37,910 nucleotides of DNA, taken from Komagataeibacter melomenusus. Lineage in GTDB: Bacteria; Pseudomonadota; Alphaproteobacteria; Acetobacterales; Acetobacteraceae. Shown one piece after another: positions 8,531 through 15,183 of this stretch; position 1 is the stretch's first letter; the number at the start of each line of letters is the position of its first letter. The notes under the pieces were generated by a model that did not search any database, was not told the origin of the DNA, and saw only the letters and a list, made by a program, of their open reading frames with translations. The stretch covers positions 1 through 37,910 of the forward strand of contig NZ_JABJWC010000035.1 in the NCBI RefSeq assembly GCF_013155395.1, written 5' to 3'. The position numbers and the translations under genes are program-made.

Positions 8531-9613
8531 ATGCCGGTATGGCAGAAAGCCGCGTGCCATGATGGCACGGCCGAAGGCGTGCCTGCGCGCCAGTATTCCA
8601 TAGATCACTTCCCGAATATCGCCAGACTGCTTACGGCGACACTTGGTTTTCCCGATGCTGATGAGATGCGTGGGGTGCGATGCCAGCACGCGGCAGGCAT
8701 TTCCCATATCGCTACGGCCAATAGCCCATGGCGGGACAGAGTTGTGCAGACTGCCCGCATGTTTGGCGTGGGCACCGACAATACAGTCACAGCCTGTGAT
8801 CCGATGCACGGCAATTACAGAAAGCCCATCCTCAGACCGGGGCAGGCGTTCCATCTTGCGCGCAACTGGCCCCGCGACGCATTTCTTGCAGCGGAACAAC
8901 TGGGTATCAGCACCCGGCCTGTTCTGCTGGGGCCGGTCAGTTTCCTTGCGTTATGCGGCATGACAAAGGGAGACAGTGTCGGCCAGGGACTGATGCGCCT
9001 GCTACCCGCCTATATTGAATGCTTCGAACAACTGAACAACGCGGGATGCTTCTGGATCCAGATTGATGAGCCAATCCTTGCCCATCCTGGCCTGCCCGCA
9101 GCCACGCTGACCCATATGGATGTTGCCTGGCATGTCCTCAGTGAAGCATCAAGGGGCACTTCACTTGTTCTGGTCGGAGGGAGCGGGGGCTTCGGGCGAC
9201 ATCTTCCTTTCGTGCTGCAGCTACCTTTTGGCGGCCTACATGTGGACGTTGTGCATGGCTATCGCGATTTCCCGTATGTCCTGCAGCATTTCCCGGCGCA
9301 TCACTGGCTCTCGCTGGGGCTGGTCGATAGCTGCAGCGCGGCGCCTACCCACATCGGCATGGCGCACGGCATCGTGGAACAGACGCTGCGTTCGCATCGG
9401 CCGGATCGTCTCATGATCGCGCCATCGGGTGCGCTAAGTGACAGCAATGCCCTGACCGATCCGGACATTACGAACGTCCTGCCGCAGAAAATGTCCGAAA
9501 TCGTGGCCGTAGCCAGCCGACGCACGATAGCACGTCGCAGCGCATCCATCCGCGACTTTTGCGAAAATGATATCCGTTTTGTCCCATGCGCTGATAACAG
9601 CGTGAGACATTGA
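8531..9613 (+). CDS. Stand-alone MetE N-terminal-domain-like protein
   Basis: The 360-residue protein resembles the N-terminal (folate-side) barrel of cobalamin-independent methionine synthase MetE. Visible landmarks are RPVLLGPVSFLALC, LLPAYIECFEQLNNAG, FWIQIDEPIL, GGLHVDVVHG, WLSLGLVDS and RLMIAPSGAL. The catalytic C-terminal barrel of MetE, with its zinc-binding HxC...C residues, is absent and its ligands cannot be found here. The first ~100 residues are divergent. A strong site (GGGAGAAG) precedes the ATG. A B12 riboswitch directly upstream fits the usual control of B12-independent substitutes. It is followed 7 bases later by a Rieske oxygenase gene. A direct methionine synthase role is doubtful without the zinc domain. 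Confidence 0.75.
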   Translation: MPVWQKAACHDGTAEGVPARQYSIDHFPNIARLLTATLGFPDADEMRGVRCQHAAGISHIATANSPWRDRVVQTARMFGVGTDNTVTACDPMHGNYRKPILRPGQAFHLARNWPRDAFLAAEQLGISTRPVLLGPVSFLALCGMTKGDSVGQGLMRLLPAYIECFEQLNNAGCFWIQIDEPILAHPGLPAATLTHMDVAWHVLSEASRGTSLVLVGGSGGFGRHLPFVLQLPFGGLHVDVVHGYRDFPYVLQHFPAHHWLSLGLVDSCSAAPTHIGMAHGIVEQTLRSHRPDRLMIAPSGALSDSNALTDPDITNVLPQKMSEIVAVASRRTIARRSASIRDFCENDIRFVPCADNSVRH

Positions 9614-9620
9614 AAATATC

Positions 9621-10709
9621 ATGACAGGAAATACATCGGAAACAGCCGCCCTGGATGGGGCTGCTTTGCCACAACAGGACATCCGTCGTGTCCGCAGCAA
9701 TCCGGATTTCTGGTATCCGGTTGCATGGTCTCGCGAGCTTCGTCGGGGCAGGGCGATTGGCGTACGGTACGCGGGGCAACCCATCGTGGTGGTCAGGCCC
9801 GAGGCCGGGGCCATTTTTGCGCTGGATGATGTTTGCCCCCACCGGCAGTTACCACTCAGCAAGGGAGAAGTGTGTGGAGATTTCATTCGCTGTGCATACC
9901 ATGGACTGAAATACAGTCGGCGTGGCCAGTGTTTTTCCCCCGGCATGAAGCTGGAAAACGAACCGCCACGACTGCGGACATGGGCATGCCGCGAGAAGGA
10001 TGGTCTCATCTTTGTGTTCATGGGGGATCTGGAAAAATCCGATAGCATTGCGCTGCCGGACTTTCCACGTGTCCGTGACCCCCATTACCGTACCCGCCGG
10101 TTTGGAAAAGTCGTGCAATGTCACTACAGCTTCATGCATGAAAACCTGATGGACATGAACCACCAGATTCTGCACAGCCGACTGGTCGGAAGCATGAAGC
10201 CACGGTTTCTAGGCATGGATCGGGGTGAGGATTTTGTGGAGGCCCGCTATACCTTTGCCCGCACGTCTGGCAGGCAGCCGCTGAGCGAGGCTCTGATTTA
10301 CGGGCAGCGTCGCAAGGATGGCCGGGATTTTGCCTATCGGGATGTCATGACCATCCGCACGCAGTATCCCTATCAGACATTGCGGATCGAGACGGAGGGG
10401 ATTGATGAACCGGTCATGGAACTGTGGATTGCATATGTGCCACAGGACCGGGAAGAATTGATCAACCGGGTATTTGGCCTGCTCTCCATACGCAGGTTGA
10501 AAATACCATTTTTACTGGATCTGGCGTGGCCGCTGCTGATCGCCTTTACGGAGCGTGTTTTCACAGAAGATCGCGAAATTGTTGAACTGGAGCAGCTGGC
10601 CTGGCGGGAGCAGGACGGCGACCGGAATCAGGAGGTCTTTCCAGTTATCATGGCGCTGCGCCAACTGCTTATCCAGAATGGTATGCCGTCCCAGAAAGAT
10701 ATCGGATAA
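9621..10709 (+). CDS. Rieske non-heme iron oxygenase, alpha-subunit type
   Basis: A 362-residue cytosolic oxygenase. The Rieske [2Fe-2S] ligands are C72-x-H74 and C91-x2-H94. The mononuclear iron site appears as ENLMDMNHQILH, giving D178, H181 and H185. Layout and spacing resemble VanA-type demethylases and related single-component oxygenases, which need a separate reductase; none is encoded nearby. It is coupled (7-base gap) to the MetE-like gene behind a B12 riboswitch, so it should be induced when B12 is low. The substrate is unknown. Demethylation, yielding a one-carbon unit, or an oxygen-dependent bypass of a B12 enzyme are both possible inferences. Confidence 0.85.
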   Translation: MTGNTSETAALDGAALPQQDIRRVRSNPDFWYPVAWSRELRRGRAIGVRYAGQPIVVVRPEAGAIFALDDVCPHRQLPLSKGEVCGDFIRCAYHGLKYSRRGQCFSPGMKLENEPPRLRTWACREKDGLIFVFMGDLEKSDSIALPDFPRVRDPHYRTRRFGKVVQCHYSFMHENLMDMNHQILHSRLVGSMKPRFLGMDRGEDFVEARYTFARTSGRQPLSEALIYGQRRKDGRDFAYRDVMTIRTQYPYQTLRIETEGIDEPVMELWIAYVPQDREELINRVFGLLSIRRLKIPFLLDLAWPLLIAFTERVFTEDREIVELEQLAWREQDGDRNQEVFPVIMALRQLLIQNGMPSQKDIG

Positions 10710-10718
10710 TAAACTGAT

Positions 10719-10755
10719 AGATGCCCATGCCCCGTCTCAAGGCGCATGGGCATCT
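10719..10755. terminator. Perfect 12-bp hairpin between convergent genes
   Basis: AGATGCCCATGC (10719-10730) and GCATGGGCATCT (10744-10755) are exact complements with a 13-base loop. The hairpin lies just after the Rieske gene stop and 25 bases before the end of the convergent DUF2147 gene. It can serve transcripts from both sides. No long U-run follows, so Rho-independent efficiency is uncertain. Confidence 0.65.
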
Positions 10756-10779
10756 TCTCCTGACCAGGCACCACGCAGA

Positions 10780-11253
10780 TCAGGTGCTCATTTTGCAGTT
10801 CGGGCCGATATGACCGCTATAAGGAAGCCATGTCTGTGTCTGTCCGAACATCGGAATCCCGAGATAGCCCCGTAACTTGAGTTGTCCGGACTGGTTAACC
10901 CACATGCGCGCTTGATACACATGATTGGTATTGGGGTCGAGAATGGACCCGTTCCACCGGTCTGGTTGATCCGGATCCGGCACGAAGTCCCGCAGCATGG
11001 GCAACCCACATTCCGAACGGCCCGTCTGGTCGCGTGGGATGTCATTACTATAGTTCAGGCCAACCAGCTTTCCACACAGATGGTCGCCACACCGTGTGAT
11101 CTCGAAAACACCCTTGTGATTTCTGGTGACCCATTGCCCCAGAACGGCGGGCGGAACTGTTGTCGCTGGAGGAACTTGTGCGTGAACAGCAGCCCCTCCA
11201 ATCATGATACTGAGTATTAGCGAGACACAGGTTGCTTTTTGCGCAATATTCAT
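10780..11253 (-). CDS. DUF2147-type secreted protein
   Basis: A 157-residue protein with a signal peptide (about residues 1-25, ending AAVHA). The mature domain shows the DUF2147 pattern: GQWVTRNHKGVFEITRCGDHLCGKLVGL at the start, a WNGSILDPNTNHVYQARM centre and a LRGYLGIPMFGQTQTWL end. Members are periplasmic or exported beta-rich proteins of unknown function, common in Acetobacteraceae. The ATG at 11253 is chosen because the hydrophobic leader follows it directly; upstream codons in the same frame would add a non-signal extension. It stands alone, converging on the Rieske gene. Confidence 0.85.
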   Translation of the reverse strand: MNIAQKATCVSLILSIMIGGAAVHAQVPPATTVPPAVLGQWVTRNHKGVFEITRCGDHLCGKLVGLNYSNDIPRDQTGRSECGLPMLRDFVPDPDQPDRWNGSILDPNTNHVYQARMWVNQSGQLKLRGYLGIPMFGQTQTWLPYSGHIGPNCKMST

Positions 11254-11530
11254 GATGTGTCTTTCGTCGCTTCGTACATGACTAAAATTATGGAACATCG
11301 GCGGATCTATCGGAGAATTCGGATCGAAAAGCGCATGATTGATGCCCCGAGATGCGCGCCATGGGAATGAGCGGCGAGGGTGCTATCTACGCCATGGACG
11401 TTTTCCATGATAGCCTTGTCGCGCCTGCTGCCCATTGCTGCACCGGCTTGAAGGGCCCAGTAAGGGTCTTCAGCAACATGCGGGCGTTTCAGGCCGGTTG
11501 TCAGAAACGCGCCGGTCCCGCGATGCTGCA

Positions 11531-11602
11531 TCACGATGTTTCCGCCAGAAACAGGAAACATGGGGGGCATTGATCGGCCGCATTGGTCTTCCCATGACGC
11601 AT
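11531..11602 (-). CDS. 23-codon ORF behind cobalamin riboswitch 3
   Basis: This short minus-strand ORF starts with ATG at 11602, seven bases after AGGAG, in the position the main start would have after the riboswitch expression platform. It encodes MRHGKTNAADQCPPCFLFLA and three more residues before TGA, and contains a CPPC motif. The following 200 bases continue open in another frame (ATG overlapping the stop as TGATG, ending near 11307) but match nothing I recognise. It could be a leader peptide, or the 5' remnant of a B12-regulated gene broken by frameshift. Confidence 0.35.
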   Translation of the reverse strand: MRHGKTNAADQCPPCFLFLAETS

Positions 11603-11650
11603 GGGAAATCTCCTGCCTTCGGTGCATCCCGCCCGACGACGTGGTTTGCA

Positions 11651-11862
11651 GACGATGGCAGGTCTCCTGGCTCACGGATCATGGCCAGCCAGTTCATGCC
11701 TTCCCATTCCCCAAGGGAAACAGTGGCTCACCCGCAGGTGAACGAACTGGTGGCATACCGCATACAGTTGCGGGAGCAGCCGCTGACTGGCTCCCGGAAC
11801 AGAATTGTCCAGCCAGAGCGTTACAGCGTTCCCTTTTAACCCGCTCGCGCGGGGCCATCATC
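11651..11862 (-). promoter_or_regulatory. Cobalamin riboswitch 3 (minus strand)
   Basis: Read on the minus strand, the blocks GGTTAAAAGGGAACGC, CGGCTGCTCCCGCAACTGTATGCGG, GAGCCACTGTTTCC, GGGAAGGCATGAAC and GAGCCAGGAGACCTGCC are all present. P1 can pair GATGGC (11654-11659) with GCCATC (11854-11859). The aptamer looks intact. Its downstream segment is nearly the same as that of the riboswitch at 8271 (CGGGATG..CCGAAGGCxGGAGA), but no recognisable B12-related gene follows. Confidence 0.93.
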
Positions 11863-12067
11863 AATCAAGGGTCTCATTCCATTATGCGCGAAGTGAGAGG
11901 AACGCCCAATTCCTCGAAACGCGATGCCGGCCTGCATGGAACGAAGAGCTTGTTGATGCCAATCAAACTTGTCGCTCCGATCCAATAAGTGTAGGTCACT
12001 CAGTGTCTTCATCTTCGAAACACGCGGGCGGGGATACACGCCCGCGCGTTAGCCACTATGTTGTCAA

Positions 12068-12553
12068 TCACGCGTTCGGGCTTGATGCGCTATACAAGTG
12101 CATGGCGGCGTCACGCGCGCCAATTGTCCATTGCGCGGAAATATAGGCCTGAAGCAAGGCCATGAGCGCCTCGACCCCGTGCGTGTCCGATAAATCGCGG
12201 GCTGTATCCACATAGGCGAGAGCTTCTAATAGCAGGGGCGAAAACAGTTCCTCAAGATAGTCGCCCCGCGCCTTCGGCGCAGCGGGTAATCGGCCAGCGG
12301 AAGGTACCAGACGTAGGAATGTTTCAAATCCATCCGCACGAATGCGGTCTTCCGGATTGGGGGCAGGGAGTTCAGTCTTGGCTATTGCCTGAATTACATC
12401 TTCCCGCAGAGGTGCGGATTCCATAAGGCGGGATACCGAGACAGAACGCTGACGTCGCCGCTGTTGTATGAGAATAAAATCAGGCGAATGGACGGGAGAG
12501 GCCATTTTTCGTTTCACCGGGAATCGGAGCGGATTAACTGGAAAGATCTGCAT
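12068..12553 (-). CDS. Unknown protein, second of an overlapping pair
   Basis: Up to 161 residues, with no signal peptide, no membrane segment and no motif I recognise. The first ~35 residues are basic (IQQRRRQR) and the rest is helical and acidic. The start at 12553 has AAGG about nine bases upstream and overlaps the end of the preceding gene by 20 bases; an ATG at 12505 is an alternative. The overlap points to co-expression with the 171-residue protein upstream. Both may belong to the transcript that begins at the minus-strand riboswitch near 13.5 kb. Confidence 0.6.
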   Translation of the reverse strand: MQIFPVNPLRFPVKRKMASPVHSPDFILIQQRRRQRSVSVSRLMESAPLREDVIQAIAKTELPAPNPEDRIRADGFETFLRLVPSAGRLPAAPKARGDYLEELFSPLLLEALAYVDTARDLSDTHGVEALMALLQAYISAQWTIGARDAAMHLYSASSPNA

Positions 12554-13049
12554 CGGACAGGCCTTCTTGAGTCAGGATGCGAGCATCCTCGTCACGCCAT
12601 GCCGCGATCATGTCTGGGTGCTGACTGAGCCATCCAATTCTCTCGGCACAGTATACAGGAACTCTGAATTTCTGGCCGCGCTGATTGTTCAGGATTGTTC
12701 CTGTCTGGTGCAGGCGCCCGTCTCGTGTCCAGAAAAGACGCTCCTGGTTGGTGATCCCCAGAATCCGTCGAACCTGTCGCGGCGTAAACGGACGAAAAGA
12801 CAGCGCGGTGATCTGTTTTTCCACCGAGCTGGCAATAGCCTCCAGAGCATCTGTCCTTTCACGCATGATGGCGGCTATAAAGCGGGCGAAAAGCTGCTTT
12901 ACCTCTGGCAGACGCAGGCGAAGGGACGAGGATTGATCCAGACAGGCCGCAATAAGCATCCGAATTGCAACAACCGGCTCTGGCTCCGTAATGGTCGCCA
13001 TTAGGCGCGACGCAATGGAAGGGGGTACCATGCTCATATCTGTGTTCAT
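12534..13049 (-). CDS. Unknown protein with possible C-terminal DNA-binding segment
   Basis: A 171-residue protein. The second half contains FTPRQVRRILGITNQERLFW followed by a basic turn and RVPVYCAERIGWL, which has the spacing of a helix-turn-helix and wing; this is a suggestion from pattern only. The N-terminal half is helical with no hydrophobic segment. Several in-frame starts (13049, 13034, 12998) have weak ribosome-binding sites, so the N-terminus is uncertain. It lies 67 bases downstream of the short ORF behind a cobalamin riboswitch and overlaps the next gene, forming a possible three-gene unit. Confidence 0.6.
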   Translation of the reverse strand: MNTDMSMVPPSIASRLMATITEPEPVVAIRMLIAACLDQSSSLRLRLPEVKQLFARFIAAIMRERTDALEAIASSVEKQITALSFRPFTPRQVRRILGITNQERLFWTRDGRLHQTGTILNNQRGQKFRVPVYCAERIGWLSQHPDMIAAWRDEDARILTQEGLSDADLSS

Positions 13050-13116
13050 GGATATTTCTTTTTATCAGAATAAAACGTAGGTACCTGTGTCCTGGGGTCA
13101 GGAAAGTACATGCGAA

Positions 13117-13248
13117 TTATAAGCCGCAGGTCGCGAGGTCTGTTGCTAAGGTTGCCTTACGAAGCCGGGATTCATTCAAGCACAGGCTAACGATCCGCAT
13201 ACATATGGAGGCTTGATAGATATATCGATACGCAAAAGAACGCGTCAT
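13117..13248 (-). CDS. 43-residue ORF directly behind cobalamin riboswitch 4
   Basis: Starts at ATG 13248 with AGGAG seven bases upstream, the best ribosome-binding site in this area, at the standard position after the riboswitch. The product MTRSFAYRYIYQASICMRIV... is basic with three cysteines and no clear membrane helix. I do not recognise it. It may be a genuine small protein, a regulatory leader peptide, or the start of a gene lost by rearrangement. The next gene on this strand begins 67 bases later. Confidence 0.4.
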   Translation of the reverse strand: MTRSFAYRYIYQASICMRIVSLCLNESRLRKATLATDLATCGL

Positions 13249-13294
13249 AGCTGATCTCCTGCCACCGGTCGGTCCCGCCCGGTAGCACGGTTTG

Positions 13295-13516
13295 CGACGG
13301 TAGCAGGTTTCCTGGCTCACGGATCATGGCAGCTCGGTCCTGTCTTCCCACTCCCTTACCGGAAGCAGTGACCCATCTGATCGGACATCAGATGATCGGA
13401 TCCGGCTACATACCGCCTACAGTTGCGGGCGCAGCTACCGACTGGCTCCCGGATCATCGCAGATCCCGCCAGAGCTTACGGTATTCCCTATTAATCCGCT
13501 TGCGCGGCACCACCGA
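13295..13516 (-). promoter_or_regulatory. Cobalamin riboswitch 4 (minus strand)
   Basis: Minus-strand blocks: GGATTAATAGGGAATACCG, GTAGCTGCGCCCGCAACTGTAGGCGG, GGTCACTGCTTCC, GGGAAGACAGGACCG and GAGCCAGGAAACCTGC. The last block has GAAACC instead of the usual GAGACC, a minor change. A short stem-loop (ATCTGATCGGACATCAGAT, 13375-13393) occupies a variable arm. It lies back to back with riboswitch 5 on the other strand, about 150 bases away. Confidence 0.92.
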
Positions 13517-13670
13517 CATAAAAGCTGGTCGCAATATGCGTCAGATTTCGTGATCTACGCAATATGGATTTTCCAAAAAACCTGCGATGAAAGAGCATGG
13601 TATCCTTCACACAGACGGGAAGCTGGCAGACTTGCACTGCTCGCGGGCGTGCGTCACACTACCTCTACAT
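13517..13670. promoter_or_regulatory. Divergent promoter region between two cobalamin riboswitches
   Basis: These 154 bases must hold promoters for two transcripts leaving in opposite directions, each starting with a cobalamin aptamer. The direct repeat CGCAATATG occurs at 13530-13538 and again at 13558-13566, 28 bases apart, which could be a protein-binding site. TTGCAC at 13632-13637 could be a -35 element for the plus-strand transcript. No gene is visible here. Confidence 0.5.
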
Positions 13671-13885
13671 CAAAGGCCCCGTGCGAACGGGTTAATAGGG
13701 AACGCCGTGCGTTCTGGCAGGACTTATCAGGGTCCGGGAACAAGTCGGTGGCTGCCCCCGCAACTGTAAGCGGAGAGATACCGGATCGTATGTCCTCTTA
13801 ATCAGGACCCGTCACTGGCTATGCTCAACAGGCCGGGAAGACAGAACCGATATCAAGGACCCGTAAGCCAGGAGACCTGCCTTTG
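13671..13885 (+). promoter_or_regulatory. Cobalamin riboswitch 5 (plus strand)
   Basis: Blocks visible: GGGTTAATAGGGAACGCCG, GGTGGCTGCCCCCGCAACTGTAAGCGG, CGTCACTGG, GGGAAGACAGAACCG and GTAAGCCAGGAGACCTGCC. P1 pairs CAAAGG (13671-13676) with CCTTTG (13880-13885) exactly. It is the closest of the five to the textbook core. The downstream segment has the same GGGCGGGGCGCCCG-type hairpin and a GGAG eight bases before an ATG at 13937, but the ORF that follows has only 16 codons. Confidence 0.95.
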
Positions 13886-13936
13886 TGACGTAACCAGTTC
13901 TATCGGGCGGGGCGCCCGACAGACGGAGTGGCAATC

Positions 13937-13987
13937 ATGTCTTCTGTTTTATCTGCTGCGTTCCCCATCCAGCGTGTTCTTTCCTGA
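13937..13987 (+). CDS. 16-codon ORF behind cobalamin riboswitch 5 (possible gene stump)
   Basis: ATG at 13937, with GGAG eight bases upstream, opens MSSVLSAAFPIQRVLS followed by TGA. The start is exactly where riboswitch 5 would control translation. The peptide looks like the N-terminus of a larger protein rather than a finished product. The following 80 bases contain no continuation I can identify in any frame. Either this is the 5' stump of a lost B12-repressed gene, or a leader peptide. Confidence 0.3.
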   Translation: MSSVLSAAFPIQRVLS

Positions 13988-14007
13988 CCAGTTCTGAAGA
14001 ATTACAT

Positions 14008-14021
14008 CCATTGGCCAATGG
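14008..14021. repeat. 14-bp perfect palindrome CCATTGGCCAATGG
   Basis: The sequence equals its own reverse complement. It lies between the stump behind riboswitch 5 and the next small gene, and is followed by a weak GCGT...CGGG/CCCG...ACGC hairpin (14021-14050). It could be an operator for a dimeric regulator or a recombination site; nothing in the surroundings decides. Confidence 0.4.
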
Positions 14022-14069
14022 CGTGTCGCGGGTCTAATCCCGTCAAACGCTACAAGGGGAACATGAGAA

Positions 14070-14342
14070 ATGCGTACATATTTTGGCGGCAACCAGCGAA
14101 CCGGCGCGGGTCGATCTTATTTTGGATCGGAAAGCCTGACTCCCGCGCAGAAGCGGGCCATTCTCTCCCTGCCAGAAGACGGTAGGTATGGAACCTTACT
14201 GGATGGAGGAAGCATCAGGTCATCTCTTGTACTAATGGGCTTTATTGCAGGTGGATGTTCTGCGCGGTGGGGTATGGAGCGCTCCCGCCTCACCGTACGC
14301 GGTCGGGAACTGCGGCACAAACTCAAAGGCTGCGAATTTTAG
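14070..14342 (+). CDS. Small protein of unknown function
   Basis: A 90-residue basic protein. The segment after residue 24 (TPAQKRAILSLPEDG ... MERSRLTVRGRELRHKLKG) has the look of a small winged-helix end, with a final LTxRGRELR similar to the LTxxGxxL ending of several regulators; this is only a pattern. AAGGGG lies ten bases before the start, while another ATG seven bases upstream in a different frame gives a poorer product. It stands alone between a riboswitch stump and a gene-poor stretch. Confidence 0.45.
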   Translation: MRTYFGGNQRTGAGRSYFGSESLTPAQKRAILSLPEDGRYGTLLDGGSIRSSLVLMGFIAGGCSARWGMERSRLTVRGRELRHKLKGCEF

Positions 14343-14940
14343 AATTCTGTCGGTAGTATGCATTGTCAGATAGGAACATAGAATTTCTACAATGCAACAA
14401 TCATCAACCGCATGGTTGCAGGACGAATGTCCAGCGTTCTTTCGTGTTTTTCCGTGTCGTCATCGTGAGGCTGCGGGACAGGAGAAAGATGTAAGTCTTT
14501 TTGAGAGAGGGCCGTGCAAGCAATGATCAATCGGGCAAACTCATCATCCGCAAGGAGCAGCGTGCCCGCTATTGAGTCGGCCGTGTCCCGAAGCGTGGTG
14601 TAGGAGCGAGGCTGGCTGCTGAGGCGGCCACCGCCGGTCTTTGATAGGGTTCGAGTGCAAGAACGAACCTGAAGGACCTGACGATGACCGATGAGAGTTC
14701 CCGTTTTCTATGGCTTGAAGTTGTTTGGATGACAAGGGTCTCGGGAGCATGCCCCCGAGACCCTTGTCTGGCGACCTGATCCGGTATTCTGCCACCCAGT
14801 TGGGAATGTGGGCGCACACCCACCACCGTATTGTAGTCTTCCCACCAGCTAGCCAGAATCGGATATCCGACGCATATTCTGTTAGGTAAGGCGACATTTT
14901 TCCGCTATAAAGTGACTAGTTTAGTGGTTCGGAGCCAAGG
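14343..14940. other. Gene-poor stretch with one strong hairpin
   Basis: About 600 bases without a convincing gene. Open frames on the minus strand (about 14544-14897) have no ribosome-binding site and no recognisable product. The stretch contains the hairpin at 14731-14768. The last 60 bases should hold the promoter of the following toxin-antitoxin pair (GCTATAAAG near 14902). Confidence 0.5.
14731..14768. repeat. 15-bp perfect inverted repeat
   Basis: GACAAGGGTCTCGGG (14731-14745) and CCCGAGACCCTTGTC (14754-14768) are exact complements around an 8-base loop. It lies far from any gene end and has no U-run, so it is either an isolated terminator of a lost gene or the end of a small mobile or repeated element. 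Confidence 0.6.
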
Positions 14941-15183
14941 ATGCAGACAGTCAATCTGGTAGAAGCCAAAGCCCATCTCAGTCGTCTGGTTGATCTGGCG
15001 AAGGATGGAGAGTCCGTCTGTATTCTTCGCCGCGGCAAGGTTGTTGCGCAACTTGTCAAGGCGGAGCCGGTACGTAAACCCATTGCCGCGAGTGCTCTTC
15101 GCTTGCTGACCAATGCTATGACACCGCAAAAGGAATCTGCTGCAGAAACTGTCCGTGCCATGCGTGATGAGGCAAGGTATTGA
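14941..15183 (+). CDS. Antitoxin of a VapBC-type pair (Phd/YefM-like)
   Basis: The 80-residue product begins MQTVNLVEAKAHLSRLVDLA, the N-terminal DNA-binding fold of Phd/YefM antitoxins, with the usual GESVCILRRGKVVAQLV strand pair at about residues 23-39. The C-terminal third is charged and probably disordered until it wraps the toxin. GGAG lies six bases before the ATG. Its stop overlaps the start of the PIN toxin gene, the normal layout for such pairs. The complex would repress its own promoter just upstream. Confidence 0.88.
   Translation: MQTVNLVEAKAHLSRLVDLAKDGESVCILRRGKVVAQLVKAEPVRKPIAASALRLLTNAMTPQKESAAETVRAMRDEARY

Noticed and set aside
8531-9613. Core-MetE (MesA-D type) methionine synthase
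   Set aside because: Those proteins carry the catalytic C-terminal barrel with HxC and a distal Cys for zinc. These residues are absent, and the visible motifs match the N-terminal barrel.
11307-11675. 122-codon minus-strand frame behind riboswitch 3
   Set aside because: Its first codons lie inside the riboswitch core (GAGCCAGGAGACC). The well-placed start belongs to another frame, and the product has no recognisable domain.
14021-14050. tRNA 3' end-like fragment (CGGGTCTAATCCCG)
   Set aside because: The stem-loop resembles a T-arm, but there is no TTC loop consensus, no anticodon arm and no matching acceptor stem.
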